Shown here in pieces: positions 16,033-25,105 of a stretch of DNA of 64,000 nt; position 1 is the first letter of the stretch, and each line of letters opens with the position of its first letter. The notes under the pieces were generated by a model. It was not told the DNA's origin. It saw only the letters and a list, made by a program, of their open reading frames with translations, and made no database searches. Source of the stretch: HXMU1420-13 sp965249965 (lineage in GTDB: Bacteria > Bacteroidota > Rhodothermia > Balneolales > Balneolaceae); NCBI GenBank assembly GCA_965249965.1, contig OZ252262.1, positions 1,426,001 through 1,490,000 on the forward strand, in the 5' to 3' direction. Both the position numbers and the translations under genes were made by a program.

Positions 16033-17979
16033 ATGGGAAAGATTATTGGAATCGACTTAGGTACTACCAACTCTTGCGTTTCTGTAATGGAAGGAAACGA
16101 GCCGGTAGTAATCCAAAACGCGGAGGGTGGCAGAACCACTCCTTCGGTAGTCGCATTTAGTAAAGATGGAGAGCGCTTAGTGGGCGCACCTGCTAAGCGT
16201 CAGGCAATTACCAATCCGGACAAAACAGTAGCATCCGTGAAGCGATTCATGGGACGAATGTTTAATGAGGTTGGCGACGAGACCAAGCAGGTAGCATACA
16301 AAGTGGTGAAAGGCGACGATGGAACCGCACGAGTTCAAATCGACGACCGTAAATACGCACCGCAAGAAATTTCAGCTATGGTACTTCAGAAAATGAAGCA
16401 AACTGCTGAAGAATATTTGGGCGAGAAAGTAACCGAAGCAGTAATTACAGTTCCGGCATACTTTAACGATGCTCAACGTAAAGCAACACAGGAAGCTGGA
16501 AAAATTTCCGGGCTTGATGTAAAGAGAATTATCAACGAGCCAACTGCCGCGGCGCTTGCCTACGGTTTGGATAAAAAAGACATCGATCAAACAATCGCGG
16601 TGTACGACCTTGGTGGTGGTACCTTCGATATCTCGATTCTTGAGCTTGGCGATGGCGTTTTCGAAGTAAAATCTACCAATGGTGATACGCACCTTGGTGG
16701 TGATGACTTCGATCAGCGAATCATCAATTTCTTAGCAGATGAATTCAAAGCATCTGAAGGTGTTGATCTTCGCAATGACCCAATGGCCATGCAACGTTTG
16801 AAAGATGCTGCTGAGAAAGCAAAAATTGAGCTTTCAGCATCACAAAAAACGAATGTAAACCTACCGTTTATTACGGCCACTCAGGATGGACCAAAGCACT
16901 TAAATGTCGATATCAGTCGCTCTAAATTTGAGCAATTGGTAGACGATTTAGTAAAGCGTTCAATCACTCCCTGCGAAAAAGCATTGAAAGATGCAGGAAT
17001 GAGTAAATCCGAAATTGACCAGGTAATTTTGGTTGGTGGATCAACCCGTATTCCACGAATCGTAGAAGCAGTTAAAGAATTCTTTGGAAAAGACCCAAGC
17101 AAAGGCGTTAATCCTGATGAAGTAGTTGCCGTTGGTGCTGCAATTCAGGGTGGTGTACTTTCTGGTGATGTTGAAGATGTGGTTCTTTTAGATGTTACTC
17201 CGCTTACACTTGGTATCGAGACCTTAGGTGGTGTAATGACTCCTTTGATCGAGTCGAACAGCACAATCCCGACGAGCAAGTCACAAACATTCTCTACAGC
17301 TGCGGATAACCAAAGTTCGGTCGAAATTCACGTATTGCAAGGTGAGCGTGCACAAGCGGCAAATAACAGAACGCTAGGTCGTTTCCATCTGGATGGGATT
17401 CCACCTTCACCACGTGGCATGCCACAAATTGAAGTAACGTTCGATCTTGATGCCAACGGTGTGTTGAACATTGTTGCGAAAGACAAAGGAACGGGCAAAG
17501 AGCAAAGTATTCGAATTGAATCTTCATCCGGGTTAAGCGATGAGGAAATCGAAAAAATGAAGCAAGCTGCCAAAGATCACGAAGATGAAGACAAGAAAAT
17601 TCGTGAGAAAGTTGAGAAATTAAATCAGGCTGATGGACTGATCTTTTCAACCAAAAAGCAGCTGGAAGAATACGGCGATAAAATCTCTGAAGACAATAAA
17701 ACGGCTATTTCTGATGCGGTTGCGAAGCTCGAAGAAGCGCACAAAGCAGAAGATTTAGATGGTATTGATGCTGCTATGGAAGCTGTAAATACAGCCTGGA
17801 CTGCTGCCTCTCAGGAAATCTATGCGGCGTCTCAAGCCGAAGCAGCTGCAGCTGGTGGTGACGCCGCCGGTGGTGAAGCTCCGGGAGCTGACGCAGGTTC
17901 AGATGAATCTGCTGACGAAGCAGAAGGCGCTGTAGATGCTGATTTCGAAGTTGTTGAAGACGACGACGATAAGAAGTAG
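16033..17979 (+). CDS. dnaK: Molecular chaperone DnaK (Hsp70)
   Basis: A 648-residue ATP-dependent chaperone that cycles with DnaJ and GrpE (neither is in this window). The ATPase signatures are complete: GIDLGTTNSCVSVMEG at the N terminus, VYDLGGGTFDISILELG, and VILVGGSTRIPRIVEAV. The substrate-binding domain has LLDVTPLTLGIETLGGVMT. The C-terminal lid ends in an acidic tail rich in Ala, Gly, Asp and Glu, ending DDDDKK. Length and motifs are typical. It follows hsp20 at 39 bases and is followed by a strong intrinsic terminator. Confidence 0.97.
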   Translation: MGKIIGIDLGTTNSCVSVMEGNEPVVIQNAEGGRTTPSVVAFSKDGERLVGAPAKRQAITNPDKTVASVKRFMGRMFNEVGDETKQVAYKVVKGDDGTARVQIDDRKYAPQEISAMVLQKMKQTAEEYLGEKVTEAVITVPAYFNDAQRKATQEAGKISGLDVKRIINEPTAAALAYGLDKKDIDQTIAVYDLGGGTFDISILELGDGVFEVKSTNGDTHLGGDDFDQRIINFLADEFKASEGVDLRNDPMAMQRLKDAAEKAKIELSASQKTNVNLPFITATQDGPKHLNVDISRSKFEQLVDDLVKRSITPCEKALKDAGMSKSEIDQVILVGGSTRIPRIVEAVKEFFGKDPSKGVNPDEVVAVGAAIQGGVLSGDVEDVVLLDVTPLTLGIETLGGVMTPLIESNSTIPTSKSQTFSTAADNQSSVEIHVLQGERAQAANNRTLGRFHLDGIPPSPRGMPQIEVTFDLDANGVLNIVAKDKGTGKEQSIRIESSSGLSDEEIEKMKQAAKDHEDEDKKIREKVEKLNQADGLIFSTKKQLEEYGDKISEDNKTAISDAVAKLEEAHKAEDLDGIDAAMEAVNTAWTAASQEIYAASQAEAAAAGGDAAGGEAPGADAGSDESADEAEGAVDADFEVVEDDDDKK

Positions 17980-18001
17980 ACCAAGTTAGGTTTAGAAAAT
18001 T

Positions 18002-18037
18002 AAAAGCCTTCACGTATAAAGCGTGGGGGCTTTTTTT
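18002..18037 (+). terminator. Intrinsic terminator after dnaK
   Basis: A ten-pair stem AGCCTTCACG (18005-18014) with CGTGGGGGCT (18022-18031), two G-U pairs, a seven-base loop and a T tract at 18031-18037. It lies 25 bases after the dnaK stop. Confidence 0.85.
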
Positions 18038-18081
18038 ATTGATAAAAATCATTAAGTTAGCTCATAACTTTCTGTGCTCAT

Positions 18082-18990
18082 ATGAAATCGAATAGATATA
18101 TATATTTTCTATTACTACTATTTTTTTCCTGTGATAGTTTATTTCTAAATGAGCAGCCGCCGAAACCTCTGATCGAGCTATTATCTGATGAAGTAGATCT
18201 GAAAATGAGAAAAGCAGATCTGACAATAAGAGTTAAGATTCATGATGAAATTCCAAGTGGGTGGGCTCGATACGGCTCAATATTATATATCTCAACTGAT
18301 CCGGTTCCAACGGAAGAAAATAGAGTTGGTTTTGATCAAATTGAAGAGATTGGCAATGTATACCTAGATTTAGAAACCAATGAAGGAATTTCCTGGAGAT
18401 CTATAGTGGCATTAGAACCAAACACAACTTATTACTACGAACATATTGCCTTTTATGACAATATGCTGGATGATATTGAGAGGCAAAGAGTTTCTACAGG
18501 TATTAAGAGTTTTACAACAAAGGAAGAAATCTTAGAGTATGGTGGAATTGTATTTTACGATAAGGGAGTTACAACTGATGGTTGGCAATATTTAGTTGCA
18601 GCGCCGAAGGGATGGTATGAGGAAACTGCACTTAATGATCCGTGGTTATCATGGGGATGTGATACAACTTTTGTTGAAGGACTGGAAGATGGTTTAGGCA
18701 TGGGTTTACTCAATACTCAAAAAATTGTTGATGAGAATTGTTCAACAGTAGGTGCTGCTCATTTTGTTTCTGATTTGGAATTGAATTCTTATGATGATTG
18801 GTATTTGCCGGCACCAGCTGAAGTTCGTTTAATTTTTAAAGATGTCGATATAAGCCATTGTTGTTATTCAATGACATCTATTAACACATCTAAGACTGAT
18901 GTTTGGGTACAAGGGTATTATGTAGAATGGCCAGGGGGCAATGAACCAAAAACTGATCTATGGGGATTTAGGCCAATTCGAAGACAATAA
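18082..18990 (+). CDS. Lipoprotein with C-terminal DUF1566/Lcl-like domain
   Basis: A 302-residue predicted lipoprotein with a clean lipobox FFSC (Cys17) and export signal (IYFLLLLFFSCDS). The middle (about 45-155) looks like fibronectin-type or Ig-like strands (WARYGSILYISTDPVP, ALEPNTTYYYEHI). The C-terminal 130 residues match the DUF1566/Lcl domain of exported proteins: GGIVFYDKGV, a variable segment, then YDDWYLPAPAEVRLIF and, at the very end, WGFRPIRR. The family is linked to surface-exposed or fibrous proteins; function unknown. It stands alone, after the dnaK terminator. Confidence 0.75.
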   Translation: MKSNRYIYFLLLLFFSCDSLFLNEQPPKPLIELLSDEVDLKMRKADLTIRVKIHDEIPSGWARYGSILYISTDPVPTEENRVGFDQIEEIGNVYLDLETNEGISWRSIVALEPNTTYYYEHIAFYDNMLDDIERQRVSTGIKSFTTKEEILEYGGIVFYDKGVTTDGWQYLVAAPKGWYEETALNDPWLSWGCDTTFVEGLEDGLGMGLLNTQKIVDENCSTVGAAHFVSDLELNSYDDWYLPAPAEVRLIFKDVDISHCCYSMTSINTSKTDVWVQGYYVEWPGGNEPKTDLWGFRPIRRQ

Positions 18991-19007
18991 TTGAATATCT
19001 TTCTCGA

Positions 19008-19991
19008 ATGAATATCCTCGGAATAGAATCCTCTTGCGACGACACTTCTGCCTCAGTTTTGACTGACGATGGTGTAATATCCAACATCATTGCATCGCAA
19101 TCTATTCATGTTAAATTTGGGGGTGTGGTACCCGAATTGGCTTCGCGTGCACATCAGAAAACTATCAGCCAAACAGTGGATCAGGCATTAGAAGAAGCAG
19201 GAACATCCATCGGCGACATTGATTTAATTGCTGTGACTCAAGGCCCGGGTTTGATGGGTTCTTTGTTAGTTGGTTTGTGTTTTGCGAAAGGAGTTTCATT
19301 ATCAAAGGATATTCCCATTGTTGGGGTTAATCACATGGACGCACACATTTACGCAAATTTTATCGATGAAAAACCTGAATTCCCGTTTGTTTGTCTAACC
19401 GTTTCTGGTGGGCACACGCAATTGGTTTTAGTGAAAGCACCTTTTGAGCATGAGATATTAGGTAAAACAAGAGATGATGCAGCCGGTGAAGCTTTTGATA
19501 AAATTGGTAAGATCATGGGACTCTCATATCCGGCCGGACCGGAAATGGATAGACTGTCGAAAGAGGGAAATCCCAAATTCCATAAATTCCCCCAAGCTCT
19601 GGTAAATGAAGGGCTCGATTTCAGTTTCTCCGGGCTCAAAACTAGTGCGTTATATTTCCTTCAGGATAAATCGGAAGAATGGATTAAAGAGCATTTGAAT
19701 GATTTGTCGGCCAGTATTTCGGAAGCAATCACCGAAGTGCTCATCAAGAAACTGAAACGAGCTGTTAAACAAACCGGTGTAAAAACAATAGCAATTGCAG
19801 GCGGTGTTTCTGCTAATTCGATGTTAAGAGCAAAAGCAGCGAAAATGGCAGCTGAATTAGATCTTAATCTTCATATTCCTCACATTTCTTATTGCACCGA
19901 CAATGCCGCAATGATTGCCATAACAGGTAAGATGATGGCTGAGCAAGGAACAATTGATGACTTGTCAATCAAACCATTTGCTTCAATTTAA
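19008..19991 (+). CDS. tsaD: tRNA N6-adenosine threonylcarbamoyltransferase TsaD
   Basis: Catalytic subunit that transfers threonylcarbamoyl to A37 of ANN-decoding tRNAs, acting with TsaB and TsaE. 327 residues; the ASKHA fold is shown by the N-terminal MNILGIESSCDDTSASV, the metal-binding pair of His in VNHMDAHIYANF (with the later CTDNAAMIA), and GGVSANSMLRAKAAKMA. GGHTQLVLVKAP and DDAAGEAFDKIGK are also family-specific. Usual length; start ATG immediately followed by the standard N-terminal sequence. Confidence 0.96.
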   Translation: MNILGIESSCDDTSASVLTDDGVISNIIASQSIHVKFGGVVPELASRAHQKTISQTVDQALEEAGTSIGDIDLIAVTQGPGLMGSLLVGLCFAKGVSLSKDIPIVGVNHMDAHIYANFIDEKPEFPFVCLTVSGGHTQLVLVKAPFEHEILGKTRDDAAGEAFDKIGKIMGLSYPAGPEMDRLSKEGNPKFHKFPQALVNEGLDFSFSGLKTSALYFLQDKSEEWIKEHLNDLSASISEAITEVLIKKLKRAVKQTGVKTIAIAGGVSANSMLRAKAAKMAAELDLNLHIPHISYCTDNAAMIAITGKMMAEQGTIDDLSIKPFASI

Positions 19992-20072
19992 ATCAGTAAT
20001 TATGGATTATGATTTTCGAATTAGATCGAAATCAATTCAAAATTCATAAATCAAAATCCCTACATTCAGCGC

Positions 20073-20999
20073 ATGTCGGAATCCATTGATGCGTTAGAAT
20101 TAAATCTGAATACGGGCGGTCTCATGATCATGAACGCCTCGTTGTTTTTCATCATGTTTGGAGTCGCTTTGGAGCTAACCATTCAGGATTTCAAAGATCT
20201 GGCAAAAAATCCCCGATCCACGCTAGGTGGCGTATTCTCTCAGTTTCTGTTTCTACCTGCCATCACGTTTATAATAATATATTTCCTGGAACCACATCCA
20301 TCGCTAGCTTTGGGAATGATGATGGTAGCTGCCTGCCCGGGTGGAAATATTTCAAATTTTTTCTCTCAACTTGCCGGGGGAAATATCGCACTTTCCGTTA
20401 CGATGACTGCCATTGCAACCTTAATGGCTATTTTCGCGACACCACTGAATTTTATGTTTTGGGCTAGTTTGTACGGCCCAACCAATGCCATTCTTCAAGA
20501 GATCAGTCTGGATATTTACGAAGTATTTAAAATTGTGGTCATTATTTTGGGGTTTCCTCTGGTGTTGGGCATGACCGTTCGCCACTTCAAAGAAAGGGTA
20601 GCATTAAAACTTACAAAGTGGATAAAAGGTTTTGGGGTGATCTTTTTTGCAGGGTTCATCCTGGTAGCCTTTGGTATGAATTTCGATAATTTTGTGAATA
20701 ACGTGCATTATGTTGTTGGATATGTATTTGTACATAATGCGATCGCACTAACAGGCGGATTTGCTATCGGTTCTTTTCTGAAATTATCTGAAGAAGATCG
20801 TAAATCGATTTCCATCGAAACAGGAATACAAAATTCAGGGCTAGGTTTACTCCTGATCTTTAATTTTTTTGAAGGATTAGGAGGGATGGCATTAATTGCT
20901 GCCTGGTGGGGAATTTGGCATATAATAATGGGCTTCACTATCGGTTGGTATTGGTCGATTGGTAAAGCCAGCATACAAAAAGTGTTTTCAAATGCGTAA
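20073..20999 (+). CDS. Bile acid:sodium symporter (BASS) family transporter
   Basis: A 308-residue membrane protein with about ten hydrophobic helices. The BASS family is recognised by MIMNASLFFIMFGVALELT, ACPGGNISNFFSQLAGGNIA (a near-invariant sodium-site loop, here with N and S), and the last-third TGIQNSGLGLLLI. These symporters move organic anions, from pantoate to bile salts, with sodium. The substrate cannot be deduced. The ATG lies only four bases after a TACATTCA box, so the transcript may have a very short leader. The stop overlaps the next gene by eight bases, indicating co-expression. Confidence 0.88.
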   Translation: MSESIDALELNLNTGGLMIMNASLFFIMFGVALELTIQDFKDLAKNPRSTLGGVFSQFLFLPAITFIIIYFLEPHPSLALGMMMVAACPGGNISNFFSQLAGGNIALSVTMTAIATLMAIFATPLNFMFWASLYGPTNAILQEISLDIYEVFKIVVIILGFPLVLGMTVRHFKERVALKLTKWIKGFGVIFFAGFILVAFGMNFDNFVNNVHYVVGYVFVHNAIALTGGFAIGSFLKLSEEDRKSISIETGIQNSGLGLLLIFNFFEGLGGMALIAAWWGIWHIIMGFTIGWYWSIGKASIQKVFSNA

Positions 21000-22263
21000 A
21001 AATTATTTGTGGTACAACTTCTGGAGGTACTGGGTAGTTAAAACCGGACTTTTATTCTTTTATAAGAAAATTGAGATCGTTGGTAAGGAAAACTATCCAA
21101 AAGGAAAACCAATTATAATTGCACCGAATCATCAAAATGCGTTAATCGATGCATTGCTGATTTCGTGTCATGTTCCGGGATATATGTTTGCTCTAACCCG
21201 GTCTGGGGTATTTTCGAATGCCTTTTCGAATTGGTTTTTAAGAAGTTTAAACATGCTACCGGTATATAGAGTGAGAGATGGCTTGAGTTCGGTTACAAAA
21301 AATAATGCCATTTTTGATACCTGTGTAATGGAATTGGGCAAAAAATCTTCTGTATTGATATTTCCGGAAGCAAATCATGATATAAGGCGTCGTGTTCGAC
21401 CACTTAGTAAGGGTTTTACCAGAATTGCTTTCGATGCGGAAGTGAAAAATAATTGGGAGTTAGATCTCCAGATCTTACCTGTGGGGATTAACTATACCGA
21501 ACATCGCCGATCGCGAAACAGAATTAAAATAGTTTATGGCAAACCTATCCCAGTAAAACAGTACAAAGACTTGCACAATGAAGATGAGCGAAAAGCTGCA
21601 AATCAATTAAAAAGTGATGTTTCTGATGGGATGAAAAAAACGGTGATGCATGTGCCAAATCTGGATCAATATCCGGCAATGCAGGTGATAATCACCGATC
21701 TTGAAAACGATTACGCAGAATACATTGATCCTGTTAAGGCGAATCAAAAAGTCGAAAAATTAAGTGCTCACTTAACTCCGGAATTAATCGAAACAGGGAA
21801 GAAGGTAGTCGATATCAGCAATGAATATGACCTCTCAATAAAAACTGTACATGGAAGAAAAAAACCATGGTTGTATTGGGTGTTTCTATTTCCACTGTAC
21901 CTTTTTAGCTGGTTAAATAACATAATTCCCTATCAGCCCATTAAAAATATCTTGAAGAATAAAATAAAGGACCCTGCTTTTGATGCTACAGTTAAGTACA
22001 TGCTGGCCCTTATTTTATTTCCAATATTCTGGCTTCTGATTTCAGGCATTCTCTGGATTAGCGGAGTCTCCGGCGCATATATACTGGGGTATTTAGGCTT
22101 GAGCATTTTTTCATCTATCTATTTTAAAAATGCCAATCTTTTATTTAGAGAAGGCAACATAAAAAAACGCCTAGAATCACTAAAAACTGCTAAACCCGAG
22201 GTTTATAAAACCTTTGTAGAAGGCATTGAAAAACTGAACGAATTGCGCCAAAAAGCACTTTGA
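20992..22263 (+). CDS. PlsC-type 1-acyl-glycerol-phosphate acyltransferase family protein
   Basis: A 423-residue protein. The N-terminal acyltransferase domain has the catalytic His and Asp in PNHQNALIDALLI (HX5D variant common in this branch), the second block FPEANHDIRRRVRPLSKGFTRIAF, and the PVGINYTEH block. The C-terminal part (from about 295) has two or three hydrophobic helices (LYWVFLFPLYLFSWL; ALILFPIFWLLISGI). It is likely to acylate lysophosphatidate or another glycerolipid in the membrane. The ATG at 20992 overlaps the end of the symporter and fits the family N terminus (MRKNYLWYNFWRYW); a longer reading from 20959 lies wholly inside the symporter gene and is not favoured. Confidence 0.85.
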   Translation: MRKNYLWYNFWRYWVVKTGLLFFYKKIEIVGKENYPKGKPIIIAPNHQNALIDALLISCHVPGYMFALTRSGVFSNAFSNWFLRSLNMLPVYRVRDGLSSVTKNNAIFDTCVMELGKKSSVLIFPEANHDIRRRVRPLSKGFTRIAFDAEVKNNWELDLQILPVGINYTEHRRSRNRIKIVYGKPIPVKQYKDLHNEDERKAANQLKSDVSDGMKKTVMHVPNLDQYPAMQVIITDLENDYAEYIDPVKANQKVEKLSAHLTPELIETGKKVVDISNEYDLSIKTVHGRKKPWLYWVFLFPLYLFSWLNNIIPYQPIKNILKNKIKDPAFDATVKYMLALILFPIFWLLISGILWISGVSGAYILGYLGLSIFSSIYFKNANLLFREGNIKKRLESLKTAKPEVYKTFVEGIEKLNELRQKAL

Positions 22264-22292
22264 TGGAGTGAATATTTAAATTGATAATCATC

Positions 22293-22820
22293 ATGAAACA
22301 CGTCCCAGGAATTCTATCATTACTCATAATTTTTGCAAGCTGTAGCTCAAGTGAATCTCATGAGACGCCGTCATCCTCAACCATTGAAAATGCAGTTTCT
22401 GTAGTGCATGCAATAAATGGCAGCGAAGTTTCAGGCACCGTAACTTTTGAAAAAACCGAAAGTGGAGTGCGAGTTTCTGCTAGTTTATCCGGATTAACCG
22501 GCCAAAAACATGGATTTCATATCCATCAATTTGGAAATTGCACAGCAGCTGATGGTACTTCTGCAGGCGGACATTTTAATCCAGGCGATGCAGAGCATGC
22601 TGGTCCAGAAGCGATGAATCGACATATGGGCGATATGGGAAATATTACTGCCGATGAAGAAGGTAATGCCACCATGGAATATGTAGACAATACCATCGAA
22701 ATGGAAGAAATCATCGGGAGAGGGATCATTGTTCATGGAGGTGAAGATGATTTACAATCTCAGCCATCTGGTGCAGCCGGGCCAAGAATAGGTTGTGGCG
22801 TGATTGGAATCGCAAATTAA
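22293..22820 (+). CDS. sodC: Periplasmic Cu/Zn superoxide dismutase
   Basis: A 175-residue exported superoxide dismutase. The lipobox IIFASC marks it as a lipoprotein anchored in the envelope. The metal ligands are present: GFHIHQFGNC (copper His pair and the disulfide Cys), GGHFNPGDAEHAGP (bridging His and zinc His), MNRHMGDMGNIT (zinc His/Asp region) and VHGGEDDLQSQPSGAAGPRIGCGVIG (last His and the second Cys). A TTG twelve bases further upstream gives a longer reading; the ATG at 22293 gives the better signal peptide. Good length for the family. It protects envelope components from external superoxide. Confidence 0.93.
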   Translation: MKHVPGILSLLIIFASCSSSESHETPSSSTIENAVSVVHAINGSEVSGTVTFEKTESGVRVSASLSGLTGQKHGFHIHQFGNCTAADGTSAGGHFNPGDAEHAGPEAMNRHMGDMGNITADEEGNATMEYVDNTIEMEEIIGRGIIVHGGEDDLQSQPSGAAGPRIGCGVIGIAN

Positions 22821-22858
22821 TACGTTCATTTTTTCTTTTTTCGGCTTAGTTTAGCCGG

Positions 22859-24385
22859 ATGAATACCCATACGGTACAGAGACACTGGTTAGCTAAACTT
22901 GAGGCTCACCCAGTTATAACGGCTCTTTTTTTAGCAGTAGTAACACGCTCGCTGGTACTCATTCTAGGATTTCAGGATTTTTGGGGAGATTCGCATCACA
23001 ATCTTATCATGAGCAGACTCACCCTCGTAAACGATTGGGCGTATTCGGATTTTAAAGACCGACACTTAACCTGGCTTCCAGCTATTCGTTATTGGGGTGC
23101 TATTGTTCAATGGGTTACGGGCACCTACTCGCTACAAGTAATGAATGTAGCTAATTCGATTTTGGGGATTGCCACAGTTGGAATCGGGGCGCATTTCGCG
23201 ACCAAGCTGTTCGAGAATAAGTGGGCGCTTTATGCTGGTGTAATACTCGCGATCCAACCTTATTCTATCGTCTTCAGCTACATGAATATGGCCGAAGTTT
23301 TAGGGGCATTAGTTGTGTTAGGCTGGTTTTATGGCCTACATAAACAGATTCCATGGGTAATCCTCATTACAACATTTTTGGCTGTACTCACCCGAACGGA
23401 ATTAATCTATTTAGTTGGAATAACCATCATTTATTTATTTGTGATTGGGGAGCGAAAACGAGCTTTTTGGTCTGCAATTGGTGCCGGTACAGGATTAATA
23501 TTATGGTTTGCGTATTCGTGGTGGGCAACTGGAAATCCTTTAGGATGGATGCTTATCAGAATTGGGAGTACCACAAGTAGCACAGAATTTTATACTGAAG
23601 ATGCGAATCTGATTATCAGATATGGATTACTGCCACTTTTTGCTTTACTACAAGCTTTTCCATTAATCGTGTTCTTTATTTGGTTGAAAAAAACAGCTAT
23701 TACTTTCAATGAATATAGCATTCAAACGCTAATCGGCTTTTTCTTGCTCAATCACTTCATTTTTTTTCTGCTCGCCCAAACAACCATTATCTCCTATCCC
23801 GAAGCAAGATTCTTTGCCATTGTGTTGCCCATAGCTACTATTTGGTTTGTATGGTTGATGGCACATGGATATTTCAGAGCATTTGTCGATCAACGGAAAG
23901 TGATCGTGTTTCTTGGGTTTTGTTTGCTGCAATTGATAATTCCTTACTATCGGCAATATTCTCTTCAGCCAAGAAAAGAAATCGGATATTGGATGAAAGA
24001 TAATCTCAGAGAAGACACCAAAATCTGGAGCGACCTTGCAGTACCAATTGTTGAAAGCGAAATAGATCCAAAGGCCTTTATTTCTTCATTTTATTTGCTC
24101 GATGAAACGCCCTATCAAGAAGGTGATGCTCAAAGAATCGCACGTGCACTAATTTCAAACGAAGTGGAATATGTGGCTTCCTATCCTGAAATATTCGATT
24201 ATTCTACGTTTTTAATTCCGGATCTAAGAGAATTTGAACCTTTCGAATGGCAAGGAATCACATTTGTACCGGTGTATAAGTATGAACCTTACAGTATGCA
24301 AAAATCATCGGTACATGATTATCTTCGTTATAGATTTGAAGAATCAACCCAGCCAGCAAGCATCTGGAGAATTTATCCTAAATAA
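22859..24385 (+). CDS. GT39/ArnT-like multi-pass membrane glycosyltransferase
   Basis: A 508-residue protein with about 9-10 transmembrane helices and a soluble C-terminal domain. The first periplasmic loop has QDFWGDSHHNLIMSRL, resembling the acidic catalytic motif of phospholipid-carrier-dependent glycosyltransferases (GT39/PMT/ArnT fold). It probably moves sugars from a polyprenyl-phosphate donor to a cell-surface acceptor. A five-pair hairpin CGGCT-TAGTTT-AGCCG (22842-22857) ends two bases before the ATG, where a ribosome-binding site would be; it may limit translation. No Shine-Dalgarno sequence is visible. It overlaps nothing and is followed three bases later by the DUF2721 gene. Confidence 0.7.
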   Translation: MNTHTVQRHWLAKLEAHPVITALFLAVVTRSLVLILGFQDFWGDSHHNLIMSRLTLVNDWAYSDFKDRHLTWLPAIRYWGAIVQWVTGTYSLQVMNVANSILGIATVGIGAHFATKLFENKWALYAGVILAIQPYSIVFSYMNMAEVLGALVVLGWFYGLHKQIPWVILITTFLAVLTRTELIYLVGITIIYLFVIGERKRAFWSAIGAGTGLILWFAYSWWATGNPLGWMLIRIGSTTSSTEFYTEDANLIIRYGLLPLFALLQAFPLIVFFIWLKKTAITFNEYSIQTLIGFFLLNHFIFFLLAQTTIISYPEARFFAIVLPIATIWFVWLMAHGYFRAFVDQRKVIVFLGFCLLQLIIPYYRQYSLQPRKEIGYWMKDNLREDTKIWSDLAVPIVESEIDPKAFISSFYLLDETPYQEGDAQRIARALISNEVEYVASYPEIFDYSTFLIPDLREFEPFEWQGITFVPVYKYEPYSMQKSSVHDYLRYRFEESTQPASIWRIYPK

Positions 24386-24388
24386 ATT

Positions 24389-24775
24389 ATGGAGTTAAAC
24401 CTTACAACACCCGGTCTTTTATTTTCAGCAATTTCTTTGTTATTGCTAGCTTATACGAATCGCTTTTTGTCGCTGGCAAATTTGATTAGAACCTTGCATG
24501 GCAAGTACAAAGAAACAGGCGATAAAGGTGCAAAAGCCCAAATCGAAAACCTCCACAAACGCGTGGGTTTGATCAAAAATATGCAACTTCTTGGCATAGG
24601 ATCACTTTTTCTATCCGTGTTTTGTATGGTTGCACTTTTTGCAGGTTGGGCTATGCTTGGCAAGGTCTTGTTCGGACTTAGTTTGATTCTTTTGCTCGTC
24701 TCACTTGGGATGATGATGATCGAAATTCAGATCAGCGTAAAAGCGCTCAACATCCAGCTCAAAGATCTCGACTAA
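24389..24775 (+). CDS. DUF2721-family membrane protein
   Basis: A 128-residue protein with an N-terminal helix (LTTPGLLFSAISLLLLAYTNRFL), a charged cytosolic stretch (LHGKYKETGDKGAKAQIENLHKRV) and two more helices (LLGIGSLFLSVFCMVALFAGWAML, LFGLSLILLLVSLGMMMIEI). The pattern is that of the DUF2721 family, small integral-membrane proteins with no known function. It starts three bases after the GT39-like gene, so it is in the same transcript. Confidence 0.8.
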   Translation: MELNLTTPGLLFSAISLLLLAYTNRFLSLANLIRTLHGKYKETGDKGAKAQIENLHKRVGLIKNMQLLGIGSLFLSVFCMVALFAGWAMLGKVLFGLSLILLLVSLGMMMIEIQISVKALNIQLKDLD

Positions 24776-24787
24776 CAAAACCTTTTC

Positions 24788-24817
24788 TTGATTCTATCGT
24801 GAAGGATGGTATATTTA
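24788..24817 (+). promoter_or_regulatory. Promoter-like element before sdpR
   Basis: TTG at 24788-24790, 19 bases, then TATATTTA at 24810-24817: the spacing and -7 box fit a Bacteroidota-type promoter. It lies about 21 bases before the sdpR ATG. Downstream bases 24818-24838 are AT-rich and may hold the SdpR operator, but I see no clear palindrome. Confidence 0.5.
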
Positions 24818-24838
24818 GACAGTTACCTAATTATCTAA

Positions 24839-25099
24839 ATGAATTCACTTTTTAAAGCACTTAATGATCCAACACGGAGGCAAATTCTTGATTTGTTGAA
24901 GGTGAAAGATATGACAGCCGGAGAAATTGCTGAGGTTTTTGATATTTCAAAGCCAAGTATCTCTCATCATCTGGATATTTTGAAACAAGCGAAACTGGTA
25001 TCAACAGAACGTGATGGTCAGTTTATTACTTATTCGCTGGATACAACCGTGCTTGAAGAGGCAACACAGTGGCTTTTTAACTTACTTAATTCAAACTAG
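24839..25099 (+). CDS. sdpR: ArsR-family autorepressor SdpR
   Basis: An 86-residue winged-helix repressor: DPTRRQILDLLKVKDMTAGE, then IAEVFDISKPSISHHLDILK with the recognition helix SKPSISHHL and LVSTERDGQFITYSLD wing. It lacks the cysteine pair used by metal-sensing ArsR proteins. It lies seven bases before an SdpI homologue. In Bacillus, SdpR represses sdpRI and is sequestered when membrane SdpI detects the toxic peptide SdpC. The neighbour makes that annotation better than a generic ArsR call, but here no SdpC gene is visible. Confidence 0.85.
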   Translation: MNSLFKALNDPTRRQILDLLKVKDMTAGEIAEVFDISKPSISHHLDILKQAKLVSTERDGQFITYSLDTTVLEEATQWLFNLLNSN

Positions 25100-25105
25100 A
25101 GCATC

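Noticed and set aside
18041..18081. CIRCE-type HrcA site near the heat-shock genes
   Set aside because: No TTAGCACTC/GAGTGCTAA pair found upstream of hsp20 or dnaK.
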